From Endozoicomonas sp. OPT23 (GTDB lineage Bacteria > Pseudomonadota > Gammaproteobacteria > Pseudomonadales > Endozoicomonadaceae), in the NCBI RefSeq assembly GCF_009653635.1, contig NZ_PPFD01000003.1:186001-250000 (forward strand): a DNA stretch of 64,000 nucleotides, written 5' to 3'. The position numbers were made by a program, and so were the translations under genes. Within the stretch, counting starts at the first letter, position 1. Every line of letters starts with the position of its first letter. The notes under the pieces were generated by a model, which was given only the letters and a program-made list of their open reading frames with translations, searched no databases and was not told the DNA's origin. Positions 34,195 through 40,924 of the stretch are shown here, one piece after another.

Positions 34195-34512
34195 TTATGG
34201 TTTCCAATGCGAAATAAATAATAAGTACCATACTAGATAGCTCTAAAAGATAGTCAATAGTTAGCCTTACAAAACAACTAACACCATCATAACTTCAGCT
34301 ATTCCTCAAGCACTGCATAATGCTACTCACATCTAACATACCCCCTATTCACACAACTGTTTTCGAGGTACCTATTTATTAGACCCCTCCAGGGTAGCCT
34401 GCTTCTCACGGTTACCGGAATATTAAAGGTGATAACAAATATCAAGTATGACTAGGTATCACCTAAAACTTCATATATTTTTCTATTCTAGAGATAGAAG
34501 AGTACGATGCTG
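34195..34512. other. Intergenic region upstream of the methyltransferase
   Basis: A 318-bp AT-rich spacer that carries the methyltransferase promoter. A short hairpin-like CCGGTAACCGTGAGAAG region (34410-34426, minus strand) is present. I see no gene. Confidence 0.4.
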
Positions 34513-34701
34513 TCAGCTTCTGTCATCAGATTCATCAACCGCTTCCCAACGTCTGACAAAATCCTTGAGATAAGCAACTTGTTTGCTACTTAAATTGCGT
34601 TCATCTGCTTCCGCTAGTAGCTCTGCAGCACAAATTTCAGGCAGGCTATTCACTTTAATAAACTTGTTATATTCATTACATAGTTCCGCTTCATGATTCA
34701 T
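34513..34701 (-). CDS. Hypothetical small cargo protein
   Basis: A 62-residue acidic, helical protein (ELLAEADERNLSSKQVAYLK) with a CGGAG ribosome site 9 bases before its ATG. No domain is recognised. It has the size and charge of small phage regulators or antitoxins, but no partner toxin is adjacent. Confidence 0.5.
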   Translation of the reverse strand: MNHEAELCNEYNKFIKVNSLPEICAAELLAEADERNLSSKQVAYLKDFVRRWEAVDESDDRS

Positions 34702-34749
34702 GGCAATACTCCGGTGACTAGAGGAAGTTTTGATACTCTGTATACTACA

Positions 34750-34777
34750 GAAAAAAGGGGGGAGCCCCCCTTTTTTC
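34750..34777. terminator. Strong bidirectional terminator hairpin
   Basis: GAAAAAAGGGGGG (34750-34762) and CCCCCCTTTTTTC (34765-34777) are exact complements. The A and T runs on either side make it a terminator for either strand. It lies directly downstream of the minus-strand gene at 34777-35004. Confidence 0.85.
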
Positions 34778-35004
34778 TATTTGGTTTTTAGTGGTAACTG
34801 CTGTTCCAGCTTTTCCCCCTTCAGATCAGCCTCCAGAAGATATTTGATGCTAACCAACTCTTCCACCTCGTCAGTGTAGGTTTCCCTGATGACTTTGGTG
34901 GTGTACTGGGACAGGTTAGCGATTTCTGATCTCTTTATCTCAAGCTGGTTTTTCACCAGATGGATAAGAGTGCAAAGCTGCGAGCTTGTGATTGAATTTT
35001 TCAT
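34777..35004 (-). CDS. Hypothetical small cargo protein
   Basis: A 75-residue, helical, charged protein (SIKYLLEADLKGEKLEQQLP at the end) with a good ribosome site AGAGG 9 bases upstream. No domain is recognised. It ends at the strong terminator. Confidence 0.55.
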   Translation of the reverse strand: MKNSITSSQLCTLIHLVKNQLEIKRSEIANLSQYTTKVIRETYTDEVEELVSIKYLLEADLKGEKLEQQLPLKTK

Positions 35005-35160
35005 AATTGTTTACCTCTTTGTGAATGTAATTTGTCATAGGAACTAATCAAAACTGCGTCCATAAAACTTGTTTTGTTGACGTAAAAGTTTTTCTTGGTT
35101 CAAAATTACATTTCTTCAAAAAGAGGTCTACAAGCCCGCTTTGAAATTCTCTCCTAGTGG

Positions 35161-35246
35161 CCCTGCACTCCTTTCACTGGCTGAATAAGCCAGATTAGAC
35201 GAAAGCGAAGAGCTTTTACTTCCCACTACCAGTGGCATCAGTGCAA
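35161..35246 (+). other. Structured region without a gene
   Basis: GCACT (35165-35169) pairs with AGTGC (35240-35244) and CACTGG (35175-35180) with CCAGTG (35229-35234), separated by matching 5-base internal loops. An alternative hairpin CTGGCT/AGCCAG (35178-35192) uses the same bases, and GAAG/CTTC closes a further loop. It may be a diverged relative of the three repeats downstream, or an origin-type structure. The rest of 35005-35507 holds only repeat copy 1 (35360-35487). Confidence 0.45.
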
Positions 35247-35359
35247 ATTCCACTAAAGATAATTTTTTTGAGACGAGTAAATTTTGAGCTTCTATTTATA
35301 ACTTTTCAGTGCCTGCAATACACTTCCATAGTCTTTAATAGCACTATAGACTCCATATT

Positions 35360-35487
35360 GTTGGAACTCCCACCGTAAACCGAGATCTTAATGCTGCCCT
35401 TAGGGGTTCAGGGATAAGGTGGATGTACGTAGGTTTATGGTGCGTAGGGCGCTTTACGAGGAACCACGTGGGCGTACCACCTTCAAC
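35360..35487 (+). repeat. Structured repeat, copy 1 (128 nt)
   Basis: Helices: H1 GTTGGA (35360-35365) with TTCAAC (35482-35487); H2 CACCGTAAACC (35371-35381) with GGTTTATGGTG (35432-35442), one G-U; H3 ATCTTA (35385-35390) with TAAGGT (35415-35420); H4 CTGCCC/GGG-TT-CAG (35394-35411). Unpaired blocks CTCCCA, GCGTAGGG and GTACCACCT are shared with the other copies. It is 20 bp downstream of the stop of the minus-strand zinc-ribbon gene. Confidence 0.7.
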
Positions 35488-35507
35488 ATTTCCAAGCTTT
35501 GCAGCTA

Positions 35508-35783
35508 TTACTCATTATACAAATCTTCATAGTGCTGCAGGGTATTAGGGTCAGTAAAAAATGTCGAATGCCCACAAGCCGGACATATTGCAAGGTAAGG
35601 CGCTTTCTTATGATTAATCACATCAGACTGACTGGTTTGGGTTAAACAGTGATAACAGGTCAACTTTCTAATTCCCGCCCCCATACACAATATTGACCTT
35701 GGATGTGCTATATCAATTGCTGTTGTTTTAAGCAAAATACCAGTCATTGCTTTTATAGCATCATCAAATTCCTTTTCTGTCAT
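35508..35783 (-). CDS. Small zinc-ribbon protein in cargo
   Basis: A 91-residue protein with two CxxC knuckles (CYHC, about residue 43-46, and CPAC, about 67-70), a likely zinc ribbon, preceded by an amphipathic N-terminal helix. Such small ribbon proteins often bind nucleic acid or act as regulators, but the target is unknown. It is flanked on both sides by structured repeat copies 1 and 2. Confidence 0.6.
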   Translation of the reverse strand: MTEKEFDDAIKAMTGILLKTTAIDIAHPRSILCMGAGIRKLTCYHCLTQTSQSDVINHKKAPYLAICPACGHSTFFTDPNTLQHYEDLYNE

Positions 35784-35916
35784 TGCTTCTTACTGATCAT
35801 AATTAAACCAAATTTTTTACTCGAATATTAATAATACAAGTCACTTTCGACCTTTTCTTATTAGTTTCAATCTTACTTATTTACCCTCAACTTGCACAGG
35901 TATAGACTCGATATAT

Positions 35917-36044
35917 GTTGGAGCTCCCATCATAAGACGAGATCCTAATGCTGCCCTCACGGGTTCAGGGATAGGGTAATAAACTGTAGGCTTATGATGC
36001 GTAGGGTGCCTTTTGCCGAACCACTGGGGCATACCACCTCCAAC
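35917..36044 (+). repeat. Structured repeat, copy 2 (128 nt)
   Basis: Same length as copy 1, about 77% identical by hand alignment. H1 GTTGGAG (35917-35923) with CTCCAAC (36038-36044); H2 CATCATAAG (35928-35936) with CTTATGATG (35991-35999), perfect; H3 ATCCTA (35942-35947) with TAGGGT (35972-35977); H4 CTGCCC with GGG-TT-CAG. In H3 the T-A pair of copy 1 becomes C-G here, a compensating change. It ends 70 bp before the HigA-like gene. Confidence 0.7.
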
Positions 36045-36114
36045 TCCTGAAAATGAGCTTACACCTTCCCAAAGCCGAAGGATTGGTTGTGTAAGCTAAA
36101 ACGCAGTAGGAAAA

Positions 36115-36555
36115 ATGGAAAGACTTCAGCTACAAATCATAAAAGCCACAGCTGACAAGCTACTAGACCTGATTCCATTTCTCATTGAAATAAAAACGAA
36201 TGAGGAATATCAGGCTGCAATCACCCTCCTTGACGATATTATTGATGACCTGCAGGGTGATTATAATAAATATGGTCTTATTCTAAATCTTCTATCCAAC
36301 TCGATTGAGCTCTGGGAGAATACCACTGATGAGTTCTCCGAATTTAACAAACAAATTGCAGCATTGGATAGTGATAGTTGTACCCTCAGAATAATAATCG
36401 ATCAACATCAGCTGGATATTGATAGCTTTCAAGATGAAATTGGGAATAGAGAACAAGTGCAAGATATTCTTAATAGGACGAGCAAGTTTTCAAGGGAGCA
36501 AATACAAGCTTTAGCAAACAGATTCAAAATTTCACCATCCTTTTTCTATGACTGA
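36115..36555 (+). CDS. HigA-like antitoxin domain protein (no toxin partner seen)
   Basis: A 146-residue protein. The N-terminal half matches the pattern of the COG5499 HigA-type antitoxins (IKTNEEYQAAITLLDDII, then a helical GLILNLLSNSIELWE segment). The C-terminal half has the HTH LDIDSFQDEIGNREQVQDIL followed by NRTSKFSREQIQALANRFKI. In full systems HigA binds and silences the HigB ribonuclease. No HigB-like gene lies on either side, so this is an orphan antitoxin or a stand-alone regulator. It is bounded by structured repeats 2 and 3. Confidence 0.6.
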   Translation: MERLQLQIIKATADKLLDLIPFLIEIKTNEEYQAAITLLDDIIDDLQGDYNKYGLILNLLSNSIELWENTTDEFSEFNKQIAALDSDSCTLRIIIDQHQLDIDSFQDEIGNREQVQDILNRTSKFSREQIQALANRFKISPSFFYD

Positions 36556-36645
36556 TATTCATGCAAATAACAGTTACTTCCCTGTTTAAGTTTCGCACCC
36601 AACAAGAACTAAAAAATACTAGTAAAAGTGATATGATAAAAAAGT

Positions 36646-36724
36646 AACTGCTCCCACCCTACAGCGAGTCAGCAAGAGCTTTAGGGTGCGTAGGCTACTT
36701 TGGGCCGTACCACCTGGAGTAGTT
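36646..36724 (+). repeat. Structured repeat, copy 3 (79 nt, short form)
   Basis: H1 AACTGCTCC (36646-36654) with GGAGTAGTT (36716-36724), one G-U; H2 CACCCTA (36655-36661) with TAGGGTG (36682-36688). The blocks GCGTAGG and CCGTACCACCT are kept, while the H3/H4 part is missing. The H1 sequence differs from copies 1 and 2, yet pairing is preserved. It lies 43 bp before the next gene. Confidence 0.6.
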
Positions 36725-36767
36725 CACCAGTTACTCTTCGCAACCAGCTGAAAGGGAGTATGTCAGC

Positions 36768-37697
36768 ATGTCCACACTCAAAGGAGATATTCCAAGTTTA
36801 CCTATAGAACGCTCAGGTCTTGAATACTGTTGTGAGCTTCTTAACGTCATCAGTACCGAATATCAAAAGCCATTAAAACGAAGGCCTGGCTATGAAGGGA
36901 TAGTTGCCATAACCAGTCCTGATACTGTTCATTTATCATACAATAATATTGAAAAAGATCTCACTGAGACTCTAGAGACAATTTCTTTTTCTGAAGCAAA
37001 AGAAATTGATATTTCTATTGTAAGAAAAGCATTTCAGTTTTTATTTAATAAGAGTGTAGAAAAAGAAGGATATAAACTTACTGGCTCCACAATCAGACAT
37101 TTTTTATCTGGTAAGTATGACAATTTTTCTTATATTGGGCTGTTCGTTATATACCGATTATTTCAAGATCAATTTGCTAAAAAAAACTCACCGAGTATTA
37201 CCCAAGATTTACTCTACAGGTGTAAAAAATACGCTCTTGAGAATTTTCTTAATGAATTTTGTAGGCAGAGTCCTTGGTTTGTATTGAAGACTTTCGAATA
37301 TAACTATTGTCCAAAGGCACCCGTTTCTCACCGCGTAAAATCTTTAGGGCAAGCTATATATCATTTGAAGACATTCGACCTGCTAGAAAGCAATTCAGAT
37401 CTCGTTAATAAGGCACTCTCGAAGTTAAGAGCGTCGTTGACACATTCAGGACCTGCTTACCAATTCACCAGCGAGCTATCTATTCCTGCTGAGATAAAGC
37501 CAGTAGCCATGCTAAAGGATATTGCTGACTCAAGGTATGATCATTGTGGATTCGCAAGAGTCATGGACATGATAGAAAGAGAAGCACTTATTCTTGATGC
37601 TATGGGTCTGGCTGATGATGATAAGCTCGGCGGATATATAAACATAGCAATGGACAAGTTCATTGAGCTGGAAAGTAATACACCCTTACCTCTTTGA
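36768..37697 (+). CDS. Hypothetical 309-residue cargo protein
   Basis: A protein with no recognised domain, signal peptide or membrane span. It is predicted mainly helical, with aromatic-rich stretches (FLSGKYDNFSYIGLFVIYRL, about residues 109-128) and a conserved-looking RASLTHSG motif near 223. The ribosome site GAAAGGGAG precedes the ATG by 9 bases. It lies between structured repeat 3 and attR, with its own terminator, as the last gene of the element. Defence function is possible given the location but unsupported by motif. Confidence 0.55.
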   Translation: MSTLKGDIPSLPIERSGLEYCCELLNVISTEYQKPLKRRPGYEGIVAITSPDTVHLSYNNIEKDLTETLETISFSEAKEIDISIVRKAFQFLFNKSVEKEGYKLTGSTIRHFLSGKYDNFSYIGLFVIYRLFQDQFAKKNSPSITQDLLYRCKKYALENFLNEFCRQSPWFVLKTFEYNYCPKAPVSHRVKSLGQAIYHLKTFDLLESNSDLVNKALSKLRASLTHSGPAYQFTSELSIPAEIKPVAMLKDIADSRYDHCGFARVMDMIEREALILDAMGLADDDKLGGYINIAMDKFIELESNTPLPL

Positions 37698-37710
37698 AAT
37701 AATTTCAATA

Positions 37711-37745
37711 CAAAGGAAACTGTTAGACTTCAGCAGTTTCCTTTG
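37711..37745 (+). terminator. Terminator of the last cargo gene
   Basis: CAAAGGAAACTG (37711-37722) pairs perfectly with CAGTTTCCTTTG (37734-37745), followed by TTTAT. Confidence 0.85.
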
Positions 37746-37919
37746 TTTATCAATCTAGAATTAGAACGACTATAGTCGTACATAACCACTCCCAAGTGTC
37801 GAAACAGAACTCCAGCAACCATTAACAGCTACTAACAGCTGTACATCCGTACAAATGTAACTGTTTGATCAATCTGTAATTTGTTGATTTATAAGGTAAA
37901 AAATAGGCCTATTTGAGGC

Positions 37920-37985
37920 TTCAATTCCCGCCGTCTCCACCAATACTAAGCCCCATAGATCATTGATTTACGGGGCTTTTTTATT
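37920..37985 (+). repeat. attR: second copy of the 66-bp repeat
   Basis: Identical to 23072-23137 except A for G at 37955. It repeats the last 23 bases of ssrA and the terminator without the rest of the tmRNA. It defines the right end of the element. Excision would restore a single ssrA. Confidence 0.95.
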
Positions 37986-37990
37986 ATCTA

Positions 37991-38165
37991 AAAGAAACTT
38001 CCTCATTGAATGCGTCCAAAAAAAGTCCATTTACTCTTAAATATATCTAGTAAAAAGTACGAAATTTCATAGAAAGTCGTATGAAAAAGTACGATTCCTC
38101 ATAGAAAGTCGTATATAAAAGTACGAAATATCAAAAATATTCCCTGCAAAAAGTACAAAAATAGA
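37991..38165 (+). repeat. 32-bp-period direct repeat array beside attR
   Basis: The motif AAAGTACGA starts at 38054, 38086 and 38118, with variants at 38022 (AAAGTCCAT) and 38150 (AAAGTACAA), exactly 32 bp apart. A degenerate unit begins at 37991. Two units also share TCATAGAAAGTCGTAT, so each contains an inverted pair TACGA ... TCGTA. There are no unique spacers, so it is not CRISPR. It resembles iterons or a cluster of protein-binding sites. Confidence 0.7.
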
Positions 38166-38270
38166 AGCGCAAAGCTACGAACGACCATAGAAATCATAAG
38201 GTTTTATCTTATCTTGCCTGTAAGACACAACCTGGGTAAGGTCGCTCTTCACAGTTTCTGAGGTACTGCT

Positions 38271-38561
38271 ATGAGAGAGTTTGACGACCTGATCGAATCA
38301 GAAAATCTCACATTTAAAATAGCCCCTGAACCCGATGGCTCTCGCGAAATATACATAGATGATGAAGCCGTTGATATCAGTTGGAACTGGTTAGGTAAGA
38401 ATGCTGAAGCACTCAAGAATGAAAACCCCGACTGTATCTGGACAGTTCTCGACTGCGATGGAGAACTATACGTCACCAATGGCAGGCACTACGTTAATCG
38501 CATGTTCTATATGGTCAGTAACGAACCCTACCAAGGTGAAATGGAAGACTTCATTTACTAG
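38271..38561 (+). CDS. Hypothetical small acidic protein
   Basis: A 96-residue, strongly acidic protein rich in Trp, Tyr and Asp/Glu (DISWNWLGKN, DCIWTVLDCDGELYVTNGRH). No family is recognised. Its size, charge and aromatic content resemble immunity or DNA-mimic proteins, which is only a suggestion. It lies between the 32-bp repeat array and the convergent nuclease gene, whose stop it overlaps by 4 bp. Confidence 0.55.
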   Translation: MREFDDLIESENLTFKIAPEPDGSREIYIDDEAVDISWNWLGKNAEALKNENPDCIWTVLDCDGELYVTNGRHYVNRMFYMVSNEPYQGEMEDFIY

Positions 38562-40879
38562 AATTCTGTCAAAAACTCATATCTGGAAGGAAGCTCTTCC
38601 CAACTAATGGTTACAGACAAAGCTTTCTCATTGGTTAGTTTGAAAGCAAACCGTTTTACTCCCTCCAGTCGAACAGGTCTGTTCAGCGAATAGGGTCTGG
38701 AAAGCTTGAGCAACCAATAGTAGCGAGCACTGGTCGACTCAAGACCCGTTTGCTCAATGCTTAACTCAGAGCGCTTCTTGAGCTCGATAGAATCAACGCG
38801 ATAAATATACTCGACGACGCTTTCTGTACTTCGATCAGGCAGTACGAGACCAAAAAAACGAAGTTCTTTCATTATCGCTCGACTGATATTGAACCGGTTG
38901 GTCGTCGACAATGGCATGTGATACCAGCCTGCATCGCCCGCCTGAAAACTTTCAATGTAGGATTCGTTTCGATCAGGTCCAGCTGTTGCTAACAAGGTCA
39001 GATCTGAATATCTGCTTAGCTCCATTCCTCCCGGTGCAATTCTGATTGCAGGTCTAAGGTAGTTATAGTCATCCATTGACTTGTGATCACTGACCAAACG
39101 TGATTCAAGAAACGACTTCAACCAGCTATTTGGTTTTCCCGGCAACAGTGGAAAAGCACCAATGCTGACTTCATTAATCGCCGACTGATAAGGACTGCTT
39201 TCTTCTTGCTCATCAAAGTTACCAGGATACAACACATAGGCACCGACAATAGGCCTCTGCTTATCACGCCATTTTTCTCCCACCGACTCAATCTGAATCA
39301 ATGCGTCTCTATATCGGTGCATCTGGTTAATGGCATCTTCAGGCGCAAGATCACGGTCATCAACCTTACTGTTTAATCTGTATTTCGCATCAAAGATCCA
39401 CTGAAATCTCTCTCCACCGGTAAAAGTGGCTTCCAATAAAATGTCGGGCTTTTGAACCGTTGTCCAAGAGTAAATCCCACCTTCTTTTTCTGTGTACGGT
39501 CTGGAAAAAACAGGTTCATGAGCAAGCCTCAGGTTCACTCCTTTACTGTTTTCAAACTCGAAGGCAGCGCCAAGCCCGTCCTTCAATTGCTTTTCCAATC
39601 CCTTTGCACTCATTTGGGCTTTACGAACCACTTTCTCTTTAAAGCCTATTTCTAGCAATTGACGCCTTATTTCCAGTACGCACCAGACCTCATAGAGTTC
39701 AGCAATCGTTCTAACTGAAACGGTTGACTGCTGACCAAATGCTGCCAGATAGAGTTTCAGCTTTTGCCAGACTCGATAGACTTTTGAGTAGCCTGCTTTC
39801 TGCTGCAGAACCAGCGAGCTTTTGGTCATTCCTTCATACTCACCGACTTCTTTCAAAAAAGGGTGACGAAGTTGCGCCTCAATGGGTTGAACCCACTCTT
39901 CCAAAGACTTAAAAAAGGATTCTGATAAGCGTTCCTGACCATAAACACTATTGGATTCTTTGGCTAAATGAAGAATACGCCGCAGCTGTTTTGCCGATTC
40001 CTTCAGTATCATTTTTATAAAGCGATTTTCAGGTGTGTCCACTGTCATTAGCTTTTTACTGGTTTTTATTTTTCTCTGAGCACTGCCACTCCTTAATATC
40101 TCCCCAAGCTTTTCTTCCTGAGACGGCACTACTCGACCTTTAAACTGGTTCAGGTTAATAGCTTTAGTCACAGTAGTAAGCCTGCCATGAGGGCTATTAA
40201 TAATTAACTTCACCCCCGCCATTAGCTCTTGTCTCAAGCTCTGAAACTGAGCTAACCAAAGTAAAGAAAAGCGCTCATGCTGTTTACGGGTTTCAGATGC
40301 ATCAGATTCTGTTTTCTGCGCCAGAGAAAATCGCCAGAGTGGGTATTGCTCATCTATCTGCTGTTGAATGCAGGCAATATCCGTTGCCATATCCAGCTTT
40401 GTTGGAAACACCTGAAAGGCTAATGAATGTTCAAAATCAACATCGTTTATTCGACATCGAAGGACTAACCGAAACCAGCCAACATTATTTCCAAAGTTGA
40501 TACTGCCCCTCAGGCAGCCCTTTCTGAAATGAAAAGCTTCTTCAATGGAAGACAGTGGATGGGCAATCCTTGGCTCGGAGTCCAGGGAAGCTACGTCATT
40601 AAATTGAAAATCAAACTCATACAATCGATTTTCAAAAAACAACGGTTGTGTTTCTGCCGTTGTCTGAGCCTTGTCACTCTTGGTCAAACACTGGCCATCC
40701 AGTGTTTCAAGGTTCGAAACATGCCCTGCATCCAGCTTAATCACAGATACAGGAACAGACTTACCTCTGGCCGTAAGGACTCTTTGCTGAGTGCGCCTTG
40801 GCTGGGAAATATCCCGACTCCAGACACTTAAATTCCAGTGACGAGTAGAGAGTGACAACAGTTCAGGCATTTTCTTCAC
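38558..40879 (-). CDS. DUF2357-domain protein with PD-(D/E)XK nuclease (McrC-like partner)
   Basis: A 773-residue protein. The N-terminal part is of DUF2357 type. A PD-(D/E)XK nuclease core is seen at about residues 478-500 (PDILLEATFTGG, then WIFDAKYRL), with the catalytic Asp, Asp and Lys in place. A C-terminal region of about 180 residues is specific to this subgroup. It is encoded 45 bp downstream of an McrB-type GTPase, so it should be the nuclease subunit of a modification-dependent (type IV) restriction system, although it is much longer than E. coli McrC. Confidence 0.8.
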   Translation of the reverse strand: MKKMPELLSLSTRHWNLSVWSRDISQPRRTQQRVLTARGKSVPVSVIKLDAGHVSNLETLDGQCLTKSDKAQTTAETQPLFFENRLYEFDFQFNDVASLDSEPRIAHPLSSIEEAFHFRKGCLRGSINFGNNVGWFRLVLRCRINDVDFEHSLAFQVFPTKLDMATDIACIQQQIDEQYPLWRFSLAQKTESDASETRKQHERFSLLWLAQFQSLRQELMAGVKLIINSPHGRLTTVTKAINLNQFKGRVVPSQEEKLGEILRSGSAQRKIKTSKKLMTVDTPENRFIKMILKESAKQLRRILHLAKESNSVYGQERLSESFFKSLEEWVQPIEAQLRHPFLKEVGEYEGMTKSSLVLQQKAGYSKVYRVWQKLKLYLAAFGQQSTVSVRTIAELYEVWCVLEIRRQLLEIGFKEKVVRKAQMSAKGLEKQLKDGLGAAFEFENSKGVNLRLAHEPVFSRPYTEKEGGIYSWTTVQKPDILLEATFTGGERFQWIFDAKYRLNSKVDDRDLAPEDAINQMHRYRDALIQIESVGEKWRDKQRPIVGAYVLYPGNFDEQEESSPYQSAINEVSIGAFPLLPGKPNSWLKSFLESRLVSDHKSMDDYNYLRPAIRIAPGGMELSRYSDLTLLATAGPDRNESYIESFQAGDAGWYHMPLSTTNRFNISRAIMKELRFFGLVLPDRSTESVVEYIYRVDSIELKKRSELSIEQTGLESTSARYYWLLKLSRPYSLNRPVRLEGVKRFAFKLTNEKALSVTISWEELPSRYEFLTEF

Positions 40880-40924
40880 TCACTCTTTTTTCAAACGCTT
40901 TTTTCACACTCTCTACTCTAACAG

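Larger units (their letters stand above)
23072..37985. mobile_element. Integrated filamentous prophage with cargo, inserted in ssrA
   Basis: The 14.9-kb element is bounded by the 66-bp repeats. From the left: Excalibur-domain protein, tyrosine integrase and repressor on -. Then, on +, HTH protein, two small genes, ssDNA-binding protein, small membrane protein, major coat protein, 22-residue protein, adsorption protein, DUF2523 protein, Zot and replication protein. This is the inovirus order. From 31.9 kb on, cargo follows: a type II restriction-modification pair, small genes and three structured repeats. It is large for a filamentous phage genome, and the right 6 kb looks more AT-rich. A phage-plus-island composite is possible. 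Confidence 0.9.

Noticed and set aside
34741..34757. Second LexA box (CTGTATACTACAG)
   Set aside because: The spacing between CTGT and ACAG is 5, not 8, so it does not fit the LexA site.
35360..36724. Integron attC sites
   Set aside because: Known attC ends are AAC (left) and GTT (right, GTTRRRY). Here the ends read GTT ... AAC or have neither box, and no integron integrase is present. The cassette-like layout is real but the sites differ.
35360..36724. Retron or DGR elements
   Set aside because: No reverse transcriptase gene lies nearby, and the repeats lack retron msr/msd or template-repeat features.
37991..38165. CRISPR array
   Set aside because: Units are contiguous with exact 32-bp period and no unique spacers, and no cas gene is present.
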